Shown here one piece after another: positions 25,078 through 33,896 of a stretch of 64,000 nt of DNA (position 1 is its first letter; each line of letters begins with the position of its first letter). A program made the translations under genes and the position numbers. The stretch is from NCBI GenBank assembly GCA_963777625.1, contig CAVZRO010000017.1, positions 1 to 64,000 of the forward strand, written 5' to 3'. The notes beneath the pieces are model-generated. The model worked only from the letters and a program-made list of their open reading frames with translations, had not been told where the DNA came from and did no database searches. Source of the DNA: DATDIC01 sp963777625. GTDB lineage: Bacteria; Pseudomonadota; Alphaproteobacteria; Acetobacterales; Acetobacteraceae.

Positions 25078-26157
25078 ATGAACCGACTGAGGGTGGCGAT
25101 CATTGGCTGCGGATGGGCCGGCGAATTACAGATGTCCCGCGGGTTCGGCCTGCTTCCCGCGTTGTTCGAGGTAACGGTTTGCTGCAGCCGCGACGTGGAC
25201 AGGCGCAAGTCATTCGCCGCCAGGCATCGGATCCCGCGCGATGTGCAGTCTTTCGACGAAATTCTGGCGATGCGCGACGTCGATGTGGTCAGCATCTGCA
25301 CGCCGCCCAGGCTGCATCATGAGATGATCCTGGCGGCGTTTGCCGCGGACAAGTACGTGATCTGCGAGAAGCCCCTGGTGAGTTCACTGTGGGAACTGGA
25401 CTCGATCATTGAGGCGGATCGTCGTACGTTGAACCGCGTGATGCCGATCTTTCAGTATCGGTTCGGTTCCGCCATCCCGAAGCTGAAGGAGATCATTGGG
25501 TCGGGGCTGGCAGGACGCCCGTACGTGGCATCGGTCGAAACACTTCTACGTCGTACGGCGGATTATTATCGCGTCGAGTGGCGCGGCAAATTTGCGACCG
25601 AACTGGGCGGCGTGCTGGTTACCCAGGCGATTCACAATCACGACCTTCTGCTGCACCTGATGGGGCCCGTATCGAGCGTGGCGGCATTCAAGGCCACGCG
25701 TGTCAACCCGGTGGAAGTGGAGGACTGCGCGGTTGCCGCTCTTCGTCTCGAGAGCGGTGCGCTTGCGTCGCTGACGGCAACGCTCGGTTCCGCCCGCCCG
25801 TCGAGCCGTATGCGCCTGTGCTTTGAGCGCGTTACATTCGAGCGCCAGTGCTTCGATGATGCGACATCACGGCTTGCGGAGGAGCCATGGGATTTCACGG
25901 TCAGTGATCCGAGGGTCGCGGATGCCATCGGCGCGATCATGGCACGTCCCGCGGAGGGTCCGACCGGTTTCGCTGGCCAGTTTTCCGCGTTTCATGCGGC
26001 TGTGGCTGAGGACGGCCCGCTGCCGGTTACGTTGCAGGACGCGAGGCTCGCGCTCGACCTGATTACCGGCCTGTTTCATTCGCAAGATAGCGGCGGCGCC
26101 GTTGCGCTGCCTATCACCAATGGTCACCCGAAATACAGGAGCTGGGCTCCTCGATAG
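25078..26157 (+). CDS. Gfo/Idh/MocA family oxidoreductase (1)
   Basis: NAD(P)-dependent sugar or polyol dehydrogenase of 359 residues. The Rossmann start is RVAIIGCGWAGELQMSRGF; the family motif ICEKPLV (cofactor/substrate Lys) occurs near residue 99, and the dimer-interface domain contains GGVLVTQAIHNHDLLLHLMG, with the catalytic His region typical of the family. It is driven by an operator-bearing promoter and is followed after 35 bp by a solute-binding-protein gene, forming a two-gene unit. Likely substrate is a sugar, inositol-like polyol or sugar acid taken up by the island's transporters. Confidence 0.9.
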   Translation: MNRLRVAIIGCGWAGELQMSRGFGLLPALFEVTVCCSRDVDRRKSFAARHRIPRDVQSFDEILAMRDVDVVSICTPPRLHHEMILAAFAADKYVICEKPLVSSLWELDSIIEADRRTLNRVMPIFQYRFGSAIPKLKEIIGSGLAGRPYVASVETLLRRTADYYRVEWRGKFATELGGVLVTQAIHNHDLLLHLMGPVSSVAAFKATRVNPVEVEDCAVAALRLESGALASLTATLGSARPSSRMRLCFERVTFERQCFDDATSRLAEEPWDFTVSDPRVADAIGAIMARPAEGPTGFAGQFSAFHAAVAEDGPLPVTLQDARLALDLITGLFHSQDSGGAVALPITNGHPKYRSWAPR

Positions 26158-26192
26158 CGAGGCTTTTGCATCGGATGCAATGGAGGAACGTG

Positions 26193-27551
26193 ATGAAGAA
26201 AGCAACAAGGAAACAGCCATTGGTGTCGCGCCGCGGCGCACTCAAGGGCGCCGTTTCCACTGCGGCGCTGCCATTGTTTCATATCCGTTCGGCCGGAGCT
26301 GCCGGGAAACTCTCGGTTGCATTCACGGATAGTTTCATCCCGGTGGATAACGACGTTACGAGGCGGCAGGTTCAAGCCTGGGCGAACAAGAACGCCGTCG
26401 ATGTCGAGGTCGATTTCATCACGGTGATAGGCAACAAGCTGCTGCTTACCGGTGCGGCCGAGGCACTGGCGCATGCCGGCCACGACATCTACACGTTCTA
26501 TAGCTGGGATTTGTACAATCGGCATGCTTCCCTTGCGCCGGTTGACGACGTGGTGGCTTCCCTGATCAAGGCCTATGGGCCGGTTGACCAGACCGCCGAG
26601 TATCTGGCGAAGGTGAAGGGGAGCTGGGTTGCAGTGCCAACCAGTTCCGGCACGCAGGTCAAGCCACCCTGCGCCCGCATAAGCTGGTTTCGCGAGCACG
26701 GGCTGGATCTTCAGGCGATGTATCCGGCCAGAGCCGAGCACACCGCGTTGCAGGATAGTTGGGACTACGAGACCTTCCTGAAGTTCGCCGAGCTGGCGCA
26801 GAAGGACGGCATGACATTCGGTCTTGGTATCGGCGGCAGCGCCAATACGGACGGCATCGATCAGGTCGGAGCAATGTTCCATGCGTTCGGAGCCAACCTG
26901 GTCGACGGAGAGGGCCAGGTCACGCTCGATACGCCGGAGATGCGGGAGTGCCTGGACTATGCGGCGAGACTGGTGAAGTTCCTGCCAGACGAAGCTGTGA
27001 GCTACGACGACGCATCGAACAACCGCGCGCTGATTTCAGGCAAATCCGCGCTTATCTTCAATGCACCGTCGGCGTGGTGGGTGGCCAAGCGCGACGCGCC
27101 TGCCATCGCCAATGATTGCTGGACATTCTCGGCGCCCCGAGGACCCAAGGGGCGCTTTGTACCAGCGGAGTCGTTCTTCTGGGGTATCTGGTCGTTCAGC
27201 CGCAATCAGTCAGCGGGGAGAGAGTTGCTGTTGCATCTGATGCAGAAAGATATGGTGCAGGAACGGATCAACGCGGTGCAGGGTTACAACATTCCTCCGT
27301 TTGCCGGTTTGCGGGATCTCCCGATCTGGGACACCGAGGGTCCGCCGCCGGGAACACTGTTCAACTACCCCATCAGGCCGTGGCACGACGCTCAGCCCAG
27401 CCTTCCGGGATCTGAAGCGCCACCCGACATTGCGGCGCAGATTTATGCCAATGCCATCCATACGGGGATGCTGGCTCGGCTTAAAAGCGGCAGCACGATC
27501 AAACAGGTCACGGCGTGGGCGAGTGATCAGTTGGAACAGTTGGTGCGGTAG
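26193..27551 (+). CDS. ABC transporter extracellular solute-binding protein, family 1 (Tat-exported)
   Basis: Periplasmic binding protein of 452 residues with a twin-arginine signal (VSRRGALKGAVSTAALPLF). The sequence AGKLSVAFTDSFIPVDNDV opens the mature part; a large sugar-binding-type body follows with GMTFGLGIGGSANTDGIDQV and ESFFWGIWSFSRN. The ATG at 26193 has the ribosome site GGAGGAACG. It is not closely similar to the three paralogous binding proteins at 32.6-39.5 kb. It lies directly behind the Gfo/Idh gene; no permease follows, so it may feed the island's MalFGK-type transporter or another one. Confidence 0.85.
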   Translation: MKKATRKQPLVSRRGALKGAVSTAALPLFHIRSAGAAGKLSVAFTDSFIPVDNDVTRRQVQAWANKNAVDVEVDFITVIGNKLLLTGAAEALAHAGHDIYTFYSWDLYNRHASLAPVDDVVASLIKAYGPVDQTAEYLAKVKGSWVAVPTSSGTQVKPPCARISWFREHGLDLQAMYPARAEHTALQDSWDYETFLKFAELAQKDGMTFGLGIGGSANTDGIDQVGAMFHAFGANLVDGEGQVTLDTPEMRECLDYAARLVKFLPDEAVSYDDASNNRALISGKSALIFNAPSAWWVAKRDAPAIANDCWTFSAPRGPKGRFVPAESFFWGIWSFSRNQSAGRELLLHLMQKDMVQERINAVQGYNIPPFAGLRDLPIWDTEGPPPGTLFNYPIRPWHDAQPSLPGSEAPPDIAAQIYANAIHTGMLARLKSGSTIKQVTAWASDQLEQLVR

Positions 27552-27588
27552 CGGATGGGGCGAGGGGTGGTCGGGGCGCTGGTGTTTT

Positions 27589-27730
27589 GATTGAGAATGA
27601 CTCATCCTGCTGGTGTTGTCCGGCGTAACGTGAAGCGAACGAGCGGCGCGGTGGGCGACAAAGCGTGGATGGCCGGACAAGCCCGGCCATGACGGAAAGG
27701 GTCGGCATCAACGCCGGTTGGTATGATACA
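27589..27730 (+). repeat. Dispersed repeat R1, copy 2
   Basis: Begins TTGAGAATGACTCATCCTGC, includes the conserved core AACGTGAAGCGAACGAGCGG and the hairpin GGCCGGACAAGCCCGGCC, and ends with TCAACGCCGGTTGGTATGAT. It follows the binding-protein stop by about 40 bp. Confidence 0.7.
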
Positions 27731-27799
27731 AGCGGGTCCGAAGGGTGCCCGTGTCCGCATGCCCGCGCGGGCGGGCATCCATGCCGAGGTCGCGGTTGC

Positions 27800-27842
27800 A
27801 TGGGCTACCGCTGGATTCCCGCTTTCGCGGGAATGACGGAAG
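27800..27842. repeat. R2-type hairpin overlapping the 3' end of a Gfo/Idh gene
   Basis: GGATTCCCGCTTTCGCGGGAA followed by TGACGG is the R2 hairpin core. Read on the minus strand it encodes VIPAKAGIQ, the last residues of the neighbouring dehydrogenase, so the repeat has supplied its C-terminus and stop. Confidence 0.7.
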
Positions 27843-28719
27843 GGAGTGTGCGTTCGGCTTGCACCAGCAGATCAACGATCGTGGCGCCGAATGCGGCGTC
27901 GCAGTCAATGTTGCGCTGACCCGAGGCCACTTGCTCGATCAGTTGGCTTGCCGCGCGGCTCAGCAGGTCCGGCCGCTGCAATTCGGGGTTGGGCAGAACC
28001 AGTTCCCGTCCTGGTGCGGTAAACCGGTAATCGTTCGCGATGTCGCCGGGCTTCGCGTGCAAGGTCAGCGAGATGTCGGCGACGGCGCCACTCTGGTGCG
28101 CAGTCTTTATGACGACCGTGTTGCCCGGCTGCCGGCTCGCCGAGATCGAACTCACGTCGCCCAGAAGGGGCATCAGCACGGCCAATACATGCGGCCCGAT
28201 GTCCCATAACGCCGCTCCCGGTTCCTGCCGCCAAAGCAAATCGCGATACGGACTGGCGCTGACCATGACCGAGGAATGCACGCGCACAAGCCCGCGCGTC
28301 CATCCCGCTCCGCGCCCGGCTTCGATCGCCGCAGCGATCTCCGGAACGAAGCGCCGGATGAAGAATACCAGGCTGGCAACACCCGCCTGCTTGACCGCGG
28401 CCTCGATCGCGCGGGCATCCTCAACCGTCAGGGCGAGGGGCTTCTCAAGCAGAAGATGCTTGCCGGCTTGCGCCGCGGCGACAGCAATCTCGCGCTGCGC
28501 CCGAGGCTGAACGGCAATACTGACCGCGTCCACCTCCGCGAGCATGTCGGACAGGCGCGAGAATGGACGAATGTGATACCGCGCCGCGACGTCCTCGACG
28601 CGGCCTGGCGTTTTGCCCCACAGGCCGACCACGGTTGCGCCGTCGGTTCGCAACAGCCCGGGCAGGTGCACCTCACTCGCCCAATAGCCCGTCCCCACAA
28701 CGCCGAATCGAAGTGCCAT
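27805..28719 (-). CDS. Gfo/Idh/MocA family oxidoreductase (2)
   Basis: Second NAD(P)-dependent dehydrogenase of this family, 304 residues and shorter than the first. The N-terminal Rossmann segment is LRFGVVGTGYWASEVHLPGL and the conserved LLLEKPLAL motif follows near residue 91; DIGPHVLAVLMPLLGDV lies in the C-terminal domain where the catalytic His is expected. It starts 7 bp after the LacI gene ends, so it is the last gene of the minus-strand operon led by the two amidohydrolases. The last 11 residues (SVIPAKAGIQR) come from a dispersed hairpin repeat, so the native C-terminus has been replaced. Confidence 0.88.
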   Translation of the reverse strand: MALRFGVVGTGYWASEVHLPGLLRTDGATVVGLWGKTPGRVEDVAARYHIRPFSRLSDMLAEVDAVSIAVQPRAQREIAVAAAQAGKHLLLEKPLALTVEDARAIEAAVKQAGVASLVFFIRRFVPEIAAAIEAGRGAGWTRGLVRVHSSVMVSASPYRDLLWRQEPGAALWDIGPHVLAVLMPLLGDVSSISASRQPGNTVVIKTAHQSGAVADISLTLHAKPGDIANDYRFTAPGRELVLPNPELQRPDLLSRAASQLIEQVASGQRNIDCDAAFGATIVDLLVQAERTLPSVIPAKAGIQR

Positions 28720-28726
28720 GAAACTG

Positions 28727-29809
28727 CTATCCTTGCCGGGGCGGCGCGGTGCTCCGCCGGATGATCATTTCCGCATCCAGGGGCGGCGGGCACTCGGCCT
28801 TCCCGGTCTCGAGCAGGGCGACGATGTATTTCGCGAGTTCCCGGCCCATGAGGCGACTCGGCACGCGGATCGTGGTCAGCGGGGGATCCAGGTGAGCCGA
28901 CATATCGGTGTCGTCGAAGCCGACGATGCTCAGATCATCCGGAACCGCGAAGCCAAGTTCCTTCGCTTCGATGATTGCGCCTGTCGCGATGTAATCGTTG
29001 GTGCAGACCACAGCGGTGGGATGTGATCCGGCAGCCTGCAACACGCGGCGCATGCCATCCCGCCCGCTGGCGATAAAGCGGCTGTTGGCGCGCACGAAAT
29101 GCTGCGGGCGGATGGCGATGCCGGCGCGGGCAAGGGTGCTGTTGAACCCCTCGATGCGCTGCTGGATCCGGTCGTTGGCTGCGGTCTCGTGCGCAACCAT
29201 CCCGAAATCATGGTGGCCGAGGCCCAGCAGGTGTTCGGCGAGTTGGGTGGCGGCAAGGAAATTGTCGAAGCCGATGCAGGGATGCCGGTTCTCCCGCCCG
29301 GACGTGTAGGTAATAACGTACGGAACGCCCTGCGACGCCAGCAGCTCGAACATCCCCGCCGGCTGCGCCTCACCAACCAAAACCAGGCATTCGACACCCT
29401 GCTCGATCAGCTTGCGGGCCTGGTTCAGGCGTAACTGATCGGATGCCTCGACGCAGCCGAGAATGAGCGTGTAATTGGACTTGCCGAGATCGCGCTGAAG
29501 TTCCTCGATCAGGGTGGCGAAATTCTGATGGGACAGCGTGGGAATGATGACACCCACCGTGCGGGTGCGCAGCGAGGCGAGCGCCTTGGCTACCCCGTTC
29601 GGCACCCATTTCAGCTCCTGTGCGGCGCGAGTGATGCGCTCGCGCAACTCGGGGGAAACCAGGCCGGGCGTGTTGACCGCACGGGACACCGAAGCCGTGG
29701 AGACACCCGCCTGGCGCGCCACGTCGCGAAGCTGCACGGAGGTGCCACCCGGCCGGCGCTGACGGCGTTGCCGGGCGGTGGTCACAATATCGGGCTCCCG
29801 CCCGCTCAT
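28727..29809 (-). CDS. LacI-family transcriptional regulator
   Basis: Repressor of 360 residues. The helix-turn-helix is at about 25-45 (VQLRDVARQAGVSTASVSRA), the hinge helix follows (NGVAKALASLRTRTVGVIIP), and the rest is a sugar-binding-protein-like sensor ending with SIVGFDDTDMSAHLDPPLTT, standard for LacI/GalR proteins. It is embedded in the catabolic operon between a Rieske gene and a Gfo/Idh gene. I infer it binds the GTAANCGNTTAC palindromes across 18.9-41.9 kb, since LacI-family operators are commonly of this length with a central CG. One site heads its own operon, suggesting autoregulation. The inducer is unknown. Confidence 0.92.
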   Translation of the reverse strand: MSGREPDIVTTARQRRQRRPGGTSVQLRDVARQAGVSTASVSRAVNTPGLVSPELRERITRAAQELKWVPNGVAKALASLRTRTVGVIIPTLSHQNFATLIEELQRDLGKSNYTLILGCVEASDQLRLNQARKLIEQGVECLVLVGEAQPAGMFELLASQGVPYVITYTSGRENRHPCIGFDNFLAATQLAEHLLGLGHHDFGMVAHETAANDRIQQRIEGFNSTLARAGIAIRPQHFVRANSRFIASGRDGMRRVLQAAGSHPTAVVCTNDYIATGAIIEAKELGFAVPDDLSIVGFDDTDMSAHLDPPLTTIRVPSRLMGRELAKYIVALLETGKAECPPPLDAEMIIRRSTAPPRQG

Positions 29810-29851
29810 GGCGGCGGAACTTTCCTACGATACGAGCCTAGCCGCCACGGC

Positions 29852-30265
29852 TCAGACCGTAAGGACGACATAGTCGTGTTCCACGGTGACCGGGACGGTC
29901 TCCGCTTCGAACGGACCCTTCGCCAGCACGGCACCGGGCTCGATCTGAACGGCATAGGTACGCGCACGCACGCTGTCCGGCTCGCACCAGGATTGGCCGG
30001 TGCGCAGGTCGAACTCCCAGCAGTGCCAGGGGCAGCGCAGCATCTCGCCCTGGCGGGTAAGCTTGTATTCGCCGGGCGACGGGGATTCGAGGCGGCTGAC
30101 CAGCATGCCGCGGCAAAGCTGCGCGCCCTGGTGCGGGCAGCGATTGATCACCGCGAAGAACTCGTTGTTGACGTGAAACACGCCAATCTCGCGCCCCTTC
30201 ACGGTGACGATCTTGCACGAGCCCGGCGCGATCTCATTAACCGTGGCGACGACGTGACGGCTCAT
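29852..30265 (-). CDS. Rieske (2Fe-2S) domain protein
   Basis: Small ferredoxin-like Rieske protein of 137 residues. Cluster ligands are C43 and H45 (NRCPHQGA) and C78 and H81 (RCPWHCWEFD), at the expected spacing. A protein of only this domain usually supplies electrons to an oxygenase or acts as an accessory ferredoxin. No signal peptide is present. It begins 6 bp after the preceding amidohydrolase ends, so it is co-transcribed with that gene. No oxygenase subunit lies in this operon; the Rieske oxygenase at 61.5-62.8 kb is too far to assign as partner. Confidence 0.9.
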   Translation of the reverse strand: MSRHVVATVNEIAPGSCKIVTVKGREIGVFHVNNEFFAVINRCPHQGAQLCRGMLVSRLESPSPGEYKLTRQGEMLRCPWHCWEFDLRTGQSWCEPDSVRARTYAVQIEPGAVLAKGPFEAETVPVTVEHDYVVLTV

Positions 30266-30271
30266 GTGAAA

Positions 30272-31384
30272 TCAATCGAAACCATAAAGTGCACGCGCGT
30301 TCTCGTGGTAGATCTGGCGCCGCCAGTCTTCCGGCAGCGGCACCTTGAAGGCGAAGCGCGGATCATCCTGGTCCCAGTGCGGATAGTCGGTGGAGAACAT
30401 GATGCGGTCGGGGCCGATCAATTCGATGATGCTGAGCATGTCGTTCGGCCGCTCGGGCTCTTCGATCGGCTGGGTGGTGACCCAAATGTGCTGGCGCACA
30501 TACTCGGACGGTTTCTGGCGCAGGAACGGCACTTCGGCATGCAGCCGCTTCCAGGCCTTGTCGAGCCGCCAGCACAACGCGGGCAGCCAGCCGAAACCGC
30601 CTTCCACCAGCACGATCTTCAGGTTGGGGATGTGCTCGAACACACCTTCGCAGACCAGGCTGACAACGAGGGTCTGCATGGACTGGGCGTAGGACGGGTG
30701 TTCCTCGTGATAGAATGATGGCCAGCCGCCGCCGGTGGACGGATGCCCGCTGGTGCCGCCGAGATGCAGGGACACCGGGAAGCCGTTTGCGGCACAGGCT
30801 TCGAGGATCGGCCAGTAGCGCTGGCGGCCGAGCGGCTCCAGCCCGCGCGGGGGGATTTGCACCTGGGCGAAGCGGCGGTCGCCGGCACGCTTCTCGATTT
30901 CGGCGATGGCGGCGGACTGATGCTCGATATTGACCTGCACGGCTGACTTCAGGCGCGGATCGGGATCGCTCCAGCGCGCGAGCTGCCATTCATTTACGGC
31001 CGTCGCCATGGCGGACCCGAACTCGATATTGCGCTCGCCGGCGGCACCGCCGACCAGCGGCGCGAGAAGCCCGTAGGAGACGTCGAACAGATCGAGCAAC
31101 TGCTTCTGCATGACGGGCAGGTCGGAGCCGGGATACGAGCCGTCAGGCCCCCAGGCGTCCATGCGCACCCCGTTACCCGGTGATATGCGTGGATAGTTGG
31201 AGGCTTTCGACAACCCCTGTCGGACGCGGCCACCGATGGTGCGGCGATGCTCCCGCCAGCGCGCCGACAGGAATTCGTCGAATTCCGCGGGCGATTTGTA
31301 GAATGGATGCACGTCGCAATCGATGAAGCCCTTGTAGGTCGGGCTGACCGTTTCCGGCCGGCGATCGAGAACCGCCACGTTCAT
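30272..31384 (-). CDS. Amidohydrolase family protein (ACMSD-like, amidohydrolase 2), A
   Basis: Metal-dependent TIM-barrel hydrolase/decarboxylase of 370 residues. The start YKGFIDCDVHPFY contains the 'D-x-H' metal motif; VSLHLGGTSGHP holds the next metal His; IVLVEGGFGWLPALCWRLDK and MFSTDYPHWDQDDP (late Asp ligand) are typical of the amidohydrolase 2 family, which includes aminocarboxymuconate-semialdehyde decarboxylase and 2-pyrone- and resorcylate-type enzymes. It follows a paralogue (31408-32484) by 23 bp. The reaction may be decarboxylation or lactone/amide hydrolysis; substrate unknown. Confidence 0.88.
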   Translation of the reverse strand: MNVAVLDRRPETVSPTYKGFIDCDVHPFYKSPAEFDEFLSARWREHRRTIGGRVRQGLSKASNYPRISPGNGVRMDAWGPDGSYPGSDLPVMQKQLLDLFDVSYGLLAPLVGGAAGERNIEFGSAMATAVNEWQLARWSDPDPRLKSAVQVNIEHQSAAIAEIEKRAGDRRFAQVQIPPRGLEPLGRQRYWPILEACAANGFPVSLHLGGTSGHPSTGGGWPSFYHEEHPSYAQSMQTLVVSLVCEGVFEHIPNLKIVLVEGGFGWLPALCWRLDKAWKRLHAEVPFLRQKPSEYVRQHIWVTTQPIEEPERPNDMLSIIELIGPDRIMFSTDYPHWDQDDPRFAFKVPLPEDWRRQIYHENARALYGFD

Positions 31385-31407
31385 GATCTCTGCCTCCGCT
31401 TCGTCGT

Positions 31408-32484
31408 TCAGTTCAGCCGTTGATAGGTGGCCAGCGCGTTGTCCAGGAGCACCTTGGACAGGATAGTCTTCGGCAACCCGGCAGGGATAGCGTCGGTTCC
31501 CTCAAAGTGCCAGTGCGGGTAATCGGTGGAAAACAGCAACATCTCATCCGAACCGATTTCATCGAGGACCATCTGCACGTGCGTCTCGTTCGGTGGATCA
31601 TCGAACGGCTGAATGGTCATCCGCACGTGTTCGCGAATGATTTCAGAGGGCGAGCGGTTCAGCCAGGGGGTTTCCGCACGTACCCCGCGCCAGGTCTTGT
31701 TGATCCGCCAGAGATAGGGCGGCAGCCAGGTCACGCCGGATTCTATCAGCACCACCTTGAGTTGGGGATATTTCACAAACACCCCCTCCGCGACCAGGCT
31801 GTTGAGCGTGCCGGCAAATGCCGGTGCCTGCGAGACGTAATCCTCGATGTAGTACGACGGCCAACCGATTGCGCTGGGCGGATGGCGGAAGCTGCTGCCG
31901 GCGTGGATGCCGATCGGCAGCCCGTGGCGCTGCGCCGCTTCGTAAATGGGCCAGTGCTGACGGCGGCCGAGCGGAAGCTCCGTCATCGAGAACATCAGCA
32001 CCTGGACGAAGCGGCTGTCGGCGGCGCGATGCTCGATCTCCGCCACCGCGAGGTCGGGGCTGTGCACGGGGACGACGATGGAGGCGCGCAATCGCTTGTC
32101 ACGGTCGAGGAATTCGGCGGCGATCCAGTTATTGATGGCTTTGCAGAGCGCGGCTGACAGGTCCTCGCTGAACATGACCTGCGAACCATGCAGCACGTTG
32201 CAGATGGCAAACCGAGGATTGAACGGTTCCAGCACGTGGTCGCGAAGCTGCTGGAACTGCGAGGCGGGCAGGCCTTTCGCCGGCTTCCAGTCTGGGCGGC
32301 AGTTGATCGGCGCATTCGGCGGATAGGCGCTGATCTCGAGATTGTTGCCCTCGATACCCCGGCGAAGGACATGCTCACGCCAGTAGTCGTCCAGATAGGG
32401 GACGAGCGTACGGGTATCGGGCACGGTGATATGAACGTCACAGTCCACGAAGTCTGGTGCGGGTGTTTGCGGCGCTGATGCCAT
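31408..32484 (-). CDS. Amidohydrolase family protein (ACMSD-like, amidohydrolase 2), B
   Basis: Paralogue of the next gene, 358 residues, with the same landmarks: DFVDCDVHITVPD (metal D-x-H), GIHAGSSFRHPP, VVLIESGVTWLPPYLWRINK and LLFSTDYPHWHFEG. The ATG at 32484 is set by family alignment; the same frame stays open for 366 further codons upstream, but that stretch is the antisense of the divergent binding-protein gene and is not credible. An operator lies 24 bp upstream of the start. It is the first gene of the operon amidohydrolase B, amidohydrolase A, Rieske, LacI, Gfo/Idh. Confidence 0.88.
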   Translation of the reverse strand: MASAPQTPAPDFVDCDVHITVPDTRTLVPYLDDYWREHVLRRGIEGNNLEISAYPPNAPINCRPDWKPAKGLPASQFQQLRDHVLEPFNPRFAICNVLHGSQVMFSEDLSAALCKAINNWIAAEFLDRDKRLRASIVVPVHSPDLAVAEIEHRAADSRFVQVLMFSMTELPLGRRQHWPIYEAAQRHGLPIGIHAGSSFRHPPSAIGWPSYYIEDYVSQAPAFAGTLNSLVAEGVFVKYPQLKVVLIESGVTWLPPYLWRINKTWRGVRAETPWLNRSPSEIIREHVRMTIQPFDDPPNETHVQMVLDEIGSDEMLLFSTDYPHWHFEGTDAIPAGLPKTILSKVLLDNALATYQRLN

Positions 32485-32507
32485 GGATGCCTCAGAAGTG
32501 GCACTTA

Positions 32508-32519
32508 GTAAGCGATTAC
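32508..32519. promoter_or_regulatory. LacI-type operator, site 4 (GTAAGCGATTAC)
   Basis: Exact match to GTAANCGNTTAC, 24 bp upstream of the minus-strand amidohydrolase/LacI operon. Together with site 5 it frames the divergent promoter region; the two centres are 90 bp apart. Confidence 0.75.
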
Positions 32520-32597
32520 AAGAACTGTGTCCAGCGGGGAGTAATGTGGGCCTGATTACCGTCAATGTCCAGCCGACCCGGGCTGGACGCCGGGGGC

Positions 32598-32609
32598 GTA
32601 ATCGCTTAC
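32598..32609. promoter_or_regulatory. LacI-type operator, site 5 (GTAATCGCTTAC)
   Basis: Exact match to GTAANCGNTTAC, 32 bp upstream of the plus-strand binding-protein gene. Spacing to site 4 (90 bp centre to centre) would allow one tetramer to bridge both operators by looping (inference). Confidence 0.75.
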
Positions 32610-32640
32610 CCATCGCGAAAATCGTCGGGAGGAAAGCCGA

Positions 32641-33879
32641 ATGCGTGCCCTGATGTGCATGGTGGTGGGCCTGCTCACCGCCGCAGCGTGTGTGCCGGCG
32701 CAAGCGCAGAAAGCCGATGTGATCCATTTCTGGACCAGCGGCGGTAAATCCCGCGCGGTCGCGGTGTTTGCCCACGAATATCAGAAGCGCGGCGGCACCT
32801 GGGTGGATGATCCCGCCATCGGGCCGCAGGCGGAGATCGCACTGGCGATGAATCGCATCGCCGGTGGCAATCCGCCGACGGCCATGCAGTGGCAGACGGG
32901 TGCGCCGACGAAGGAGCTGGCCGATCAGGGCTTGCTGGCCAATCTGGACTGGCTGGCGGCGGCCGGGAACTGGAAGAAGAACCTGCCGGCGCTGTTGCTG
33001 GATAAAGTCACCGTGGATGGCCACGTGTACAGCGCACCGGTCGATATCCATGGCGCCAACTGGATGTTCTACAGCACCAAGGTGCTGCAGCAGGCCGGCG
33101 TGCAGCCGCCCAAAACCTGGGACGAGTTCTTCGCCGAGGCGCCAAAGATCAAGGCGGCCGGCTATATCCCCTTCGCCTTCGGCGCCAATGCCCAACAAGA
33201 GAGCTGGTTGTTCATGGCGGTCCTCGCCGGCGTCGGCGGTGGCGATCTGTACCAGGCGATTTCGATCAACCATGATCCGAAGGCGGCCGGCAGCGACGGC
33301 GTGCGCAAGACCTTCGAGGTGATGGCGAAATTGCGTGACTATGTGGACGCGGGAAGCCCTAACCGAAAATGGAACGACACGCTCGCGCTGGTGGAGACCA
33401 ACAAGGCGGCGATGATGGTGGTGGGCGACTGGGCGAAGGGGGATTTCGCGGCGATGAACCTGACGCTGGACAAGGATTATGGCTGCGCGCTGTCGCCCGA
33501 CACTGCCGATTCCTACATCATGACCATCGACGCCTTCGCATTTCCCAAGACGGACAAGCCCGATCAGATCGAGGCGCAGCACAAGCTGGCGGAGCTGATG
33601 ATGGATCCGGCGGTGCAGACCGAATTCACGCGCAACAAGGGATCGGTGCCATCGATGCTGAACGCCGACATTTCCTCATTGGACCGGTGTGCGCGCGAAG
33701 GGCAGCAGGTGATGGCGCGCGGGCCTTCGCACCAACTGCTCAATTTCTATCTCGTGTTCACCCCGGATATCTACGGGCAATACACCGATCTTCTGGGCCA
33801 GTTCTGGGCCAACCCGAACATGAGCGCAGCGGACGCAACGAAGAAATTTGCCGCGATCATTGCCGCGGCAGGACAATAG
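32641..33879 (+). CDS. ABC transporter sugar-type substrate-binding protein, paralogue 1 (intact)
   Basis: Family 1 solute-binding protein of 412 residues with a Sec signal peptide (MRALMCMVVGLLTAAACVPA, cleavage near AQA). The mature start QKADVIHFWTSGGKSRAVAV and the segments RGGTWVDDPAIGPQAE, VDIHGANWMFYS, PPKTWDEFF and NKAAMMVVGDWAKGDF are shared with two paralogues in the region. It is the only one of the three that reads intact. An operator precedes it and paralogue 2 follows after 17 bp. The partner is most likely the MalFGK-type transporter at 35.3-38.2 kb. Confidence 0.92.
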   Translation: MRALMCMVVGLLTAAACVPAQAQKADVIHFWTSGGKSRAVAVFAHEYQKRGGTWVDDPAIGPQAEIALAMNRIAGGNPPTAMQWQTGAPTKELADQGLLANLDWLAAAGNWKKNLPALLLDKVTVDGHVYSAPVDIHGANWMFYSTKVLQQAGVQPPKTWDEFFAEAPKIKAAGYIPFAFGANAQQESWLFMAVLAGVGGGDLYQAISINHDPKAAGSDGVRKTFEVMAKLRDYVDAGSPNRKWNDTLALVETNKAAMMVVGDWAKGDFAAMNLTLDKDYGCALSPDTADSYIMTIDAFAFPKTDKPDQIEAQHKLAELMMDPAVQTEFTRNKGSVPSMLNADISSLDRCAREGQQVMARGPSHQLLNFYLVFTPDIYGQYTDLLGQFWANPNMSAADATKKFAAIIAAAGQ

Positions 33880-33896
33880 ACCTGGGAGAAAACGAA

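Noticed and set aside
31408..33582. Amidohydrolase with a 366-residue N-terminal extension
   Set aside because: The extension is antisense to binding protein 1; the family N-terminus and an operator define the start at 32484.
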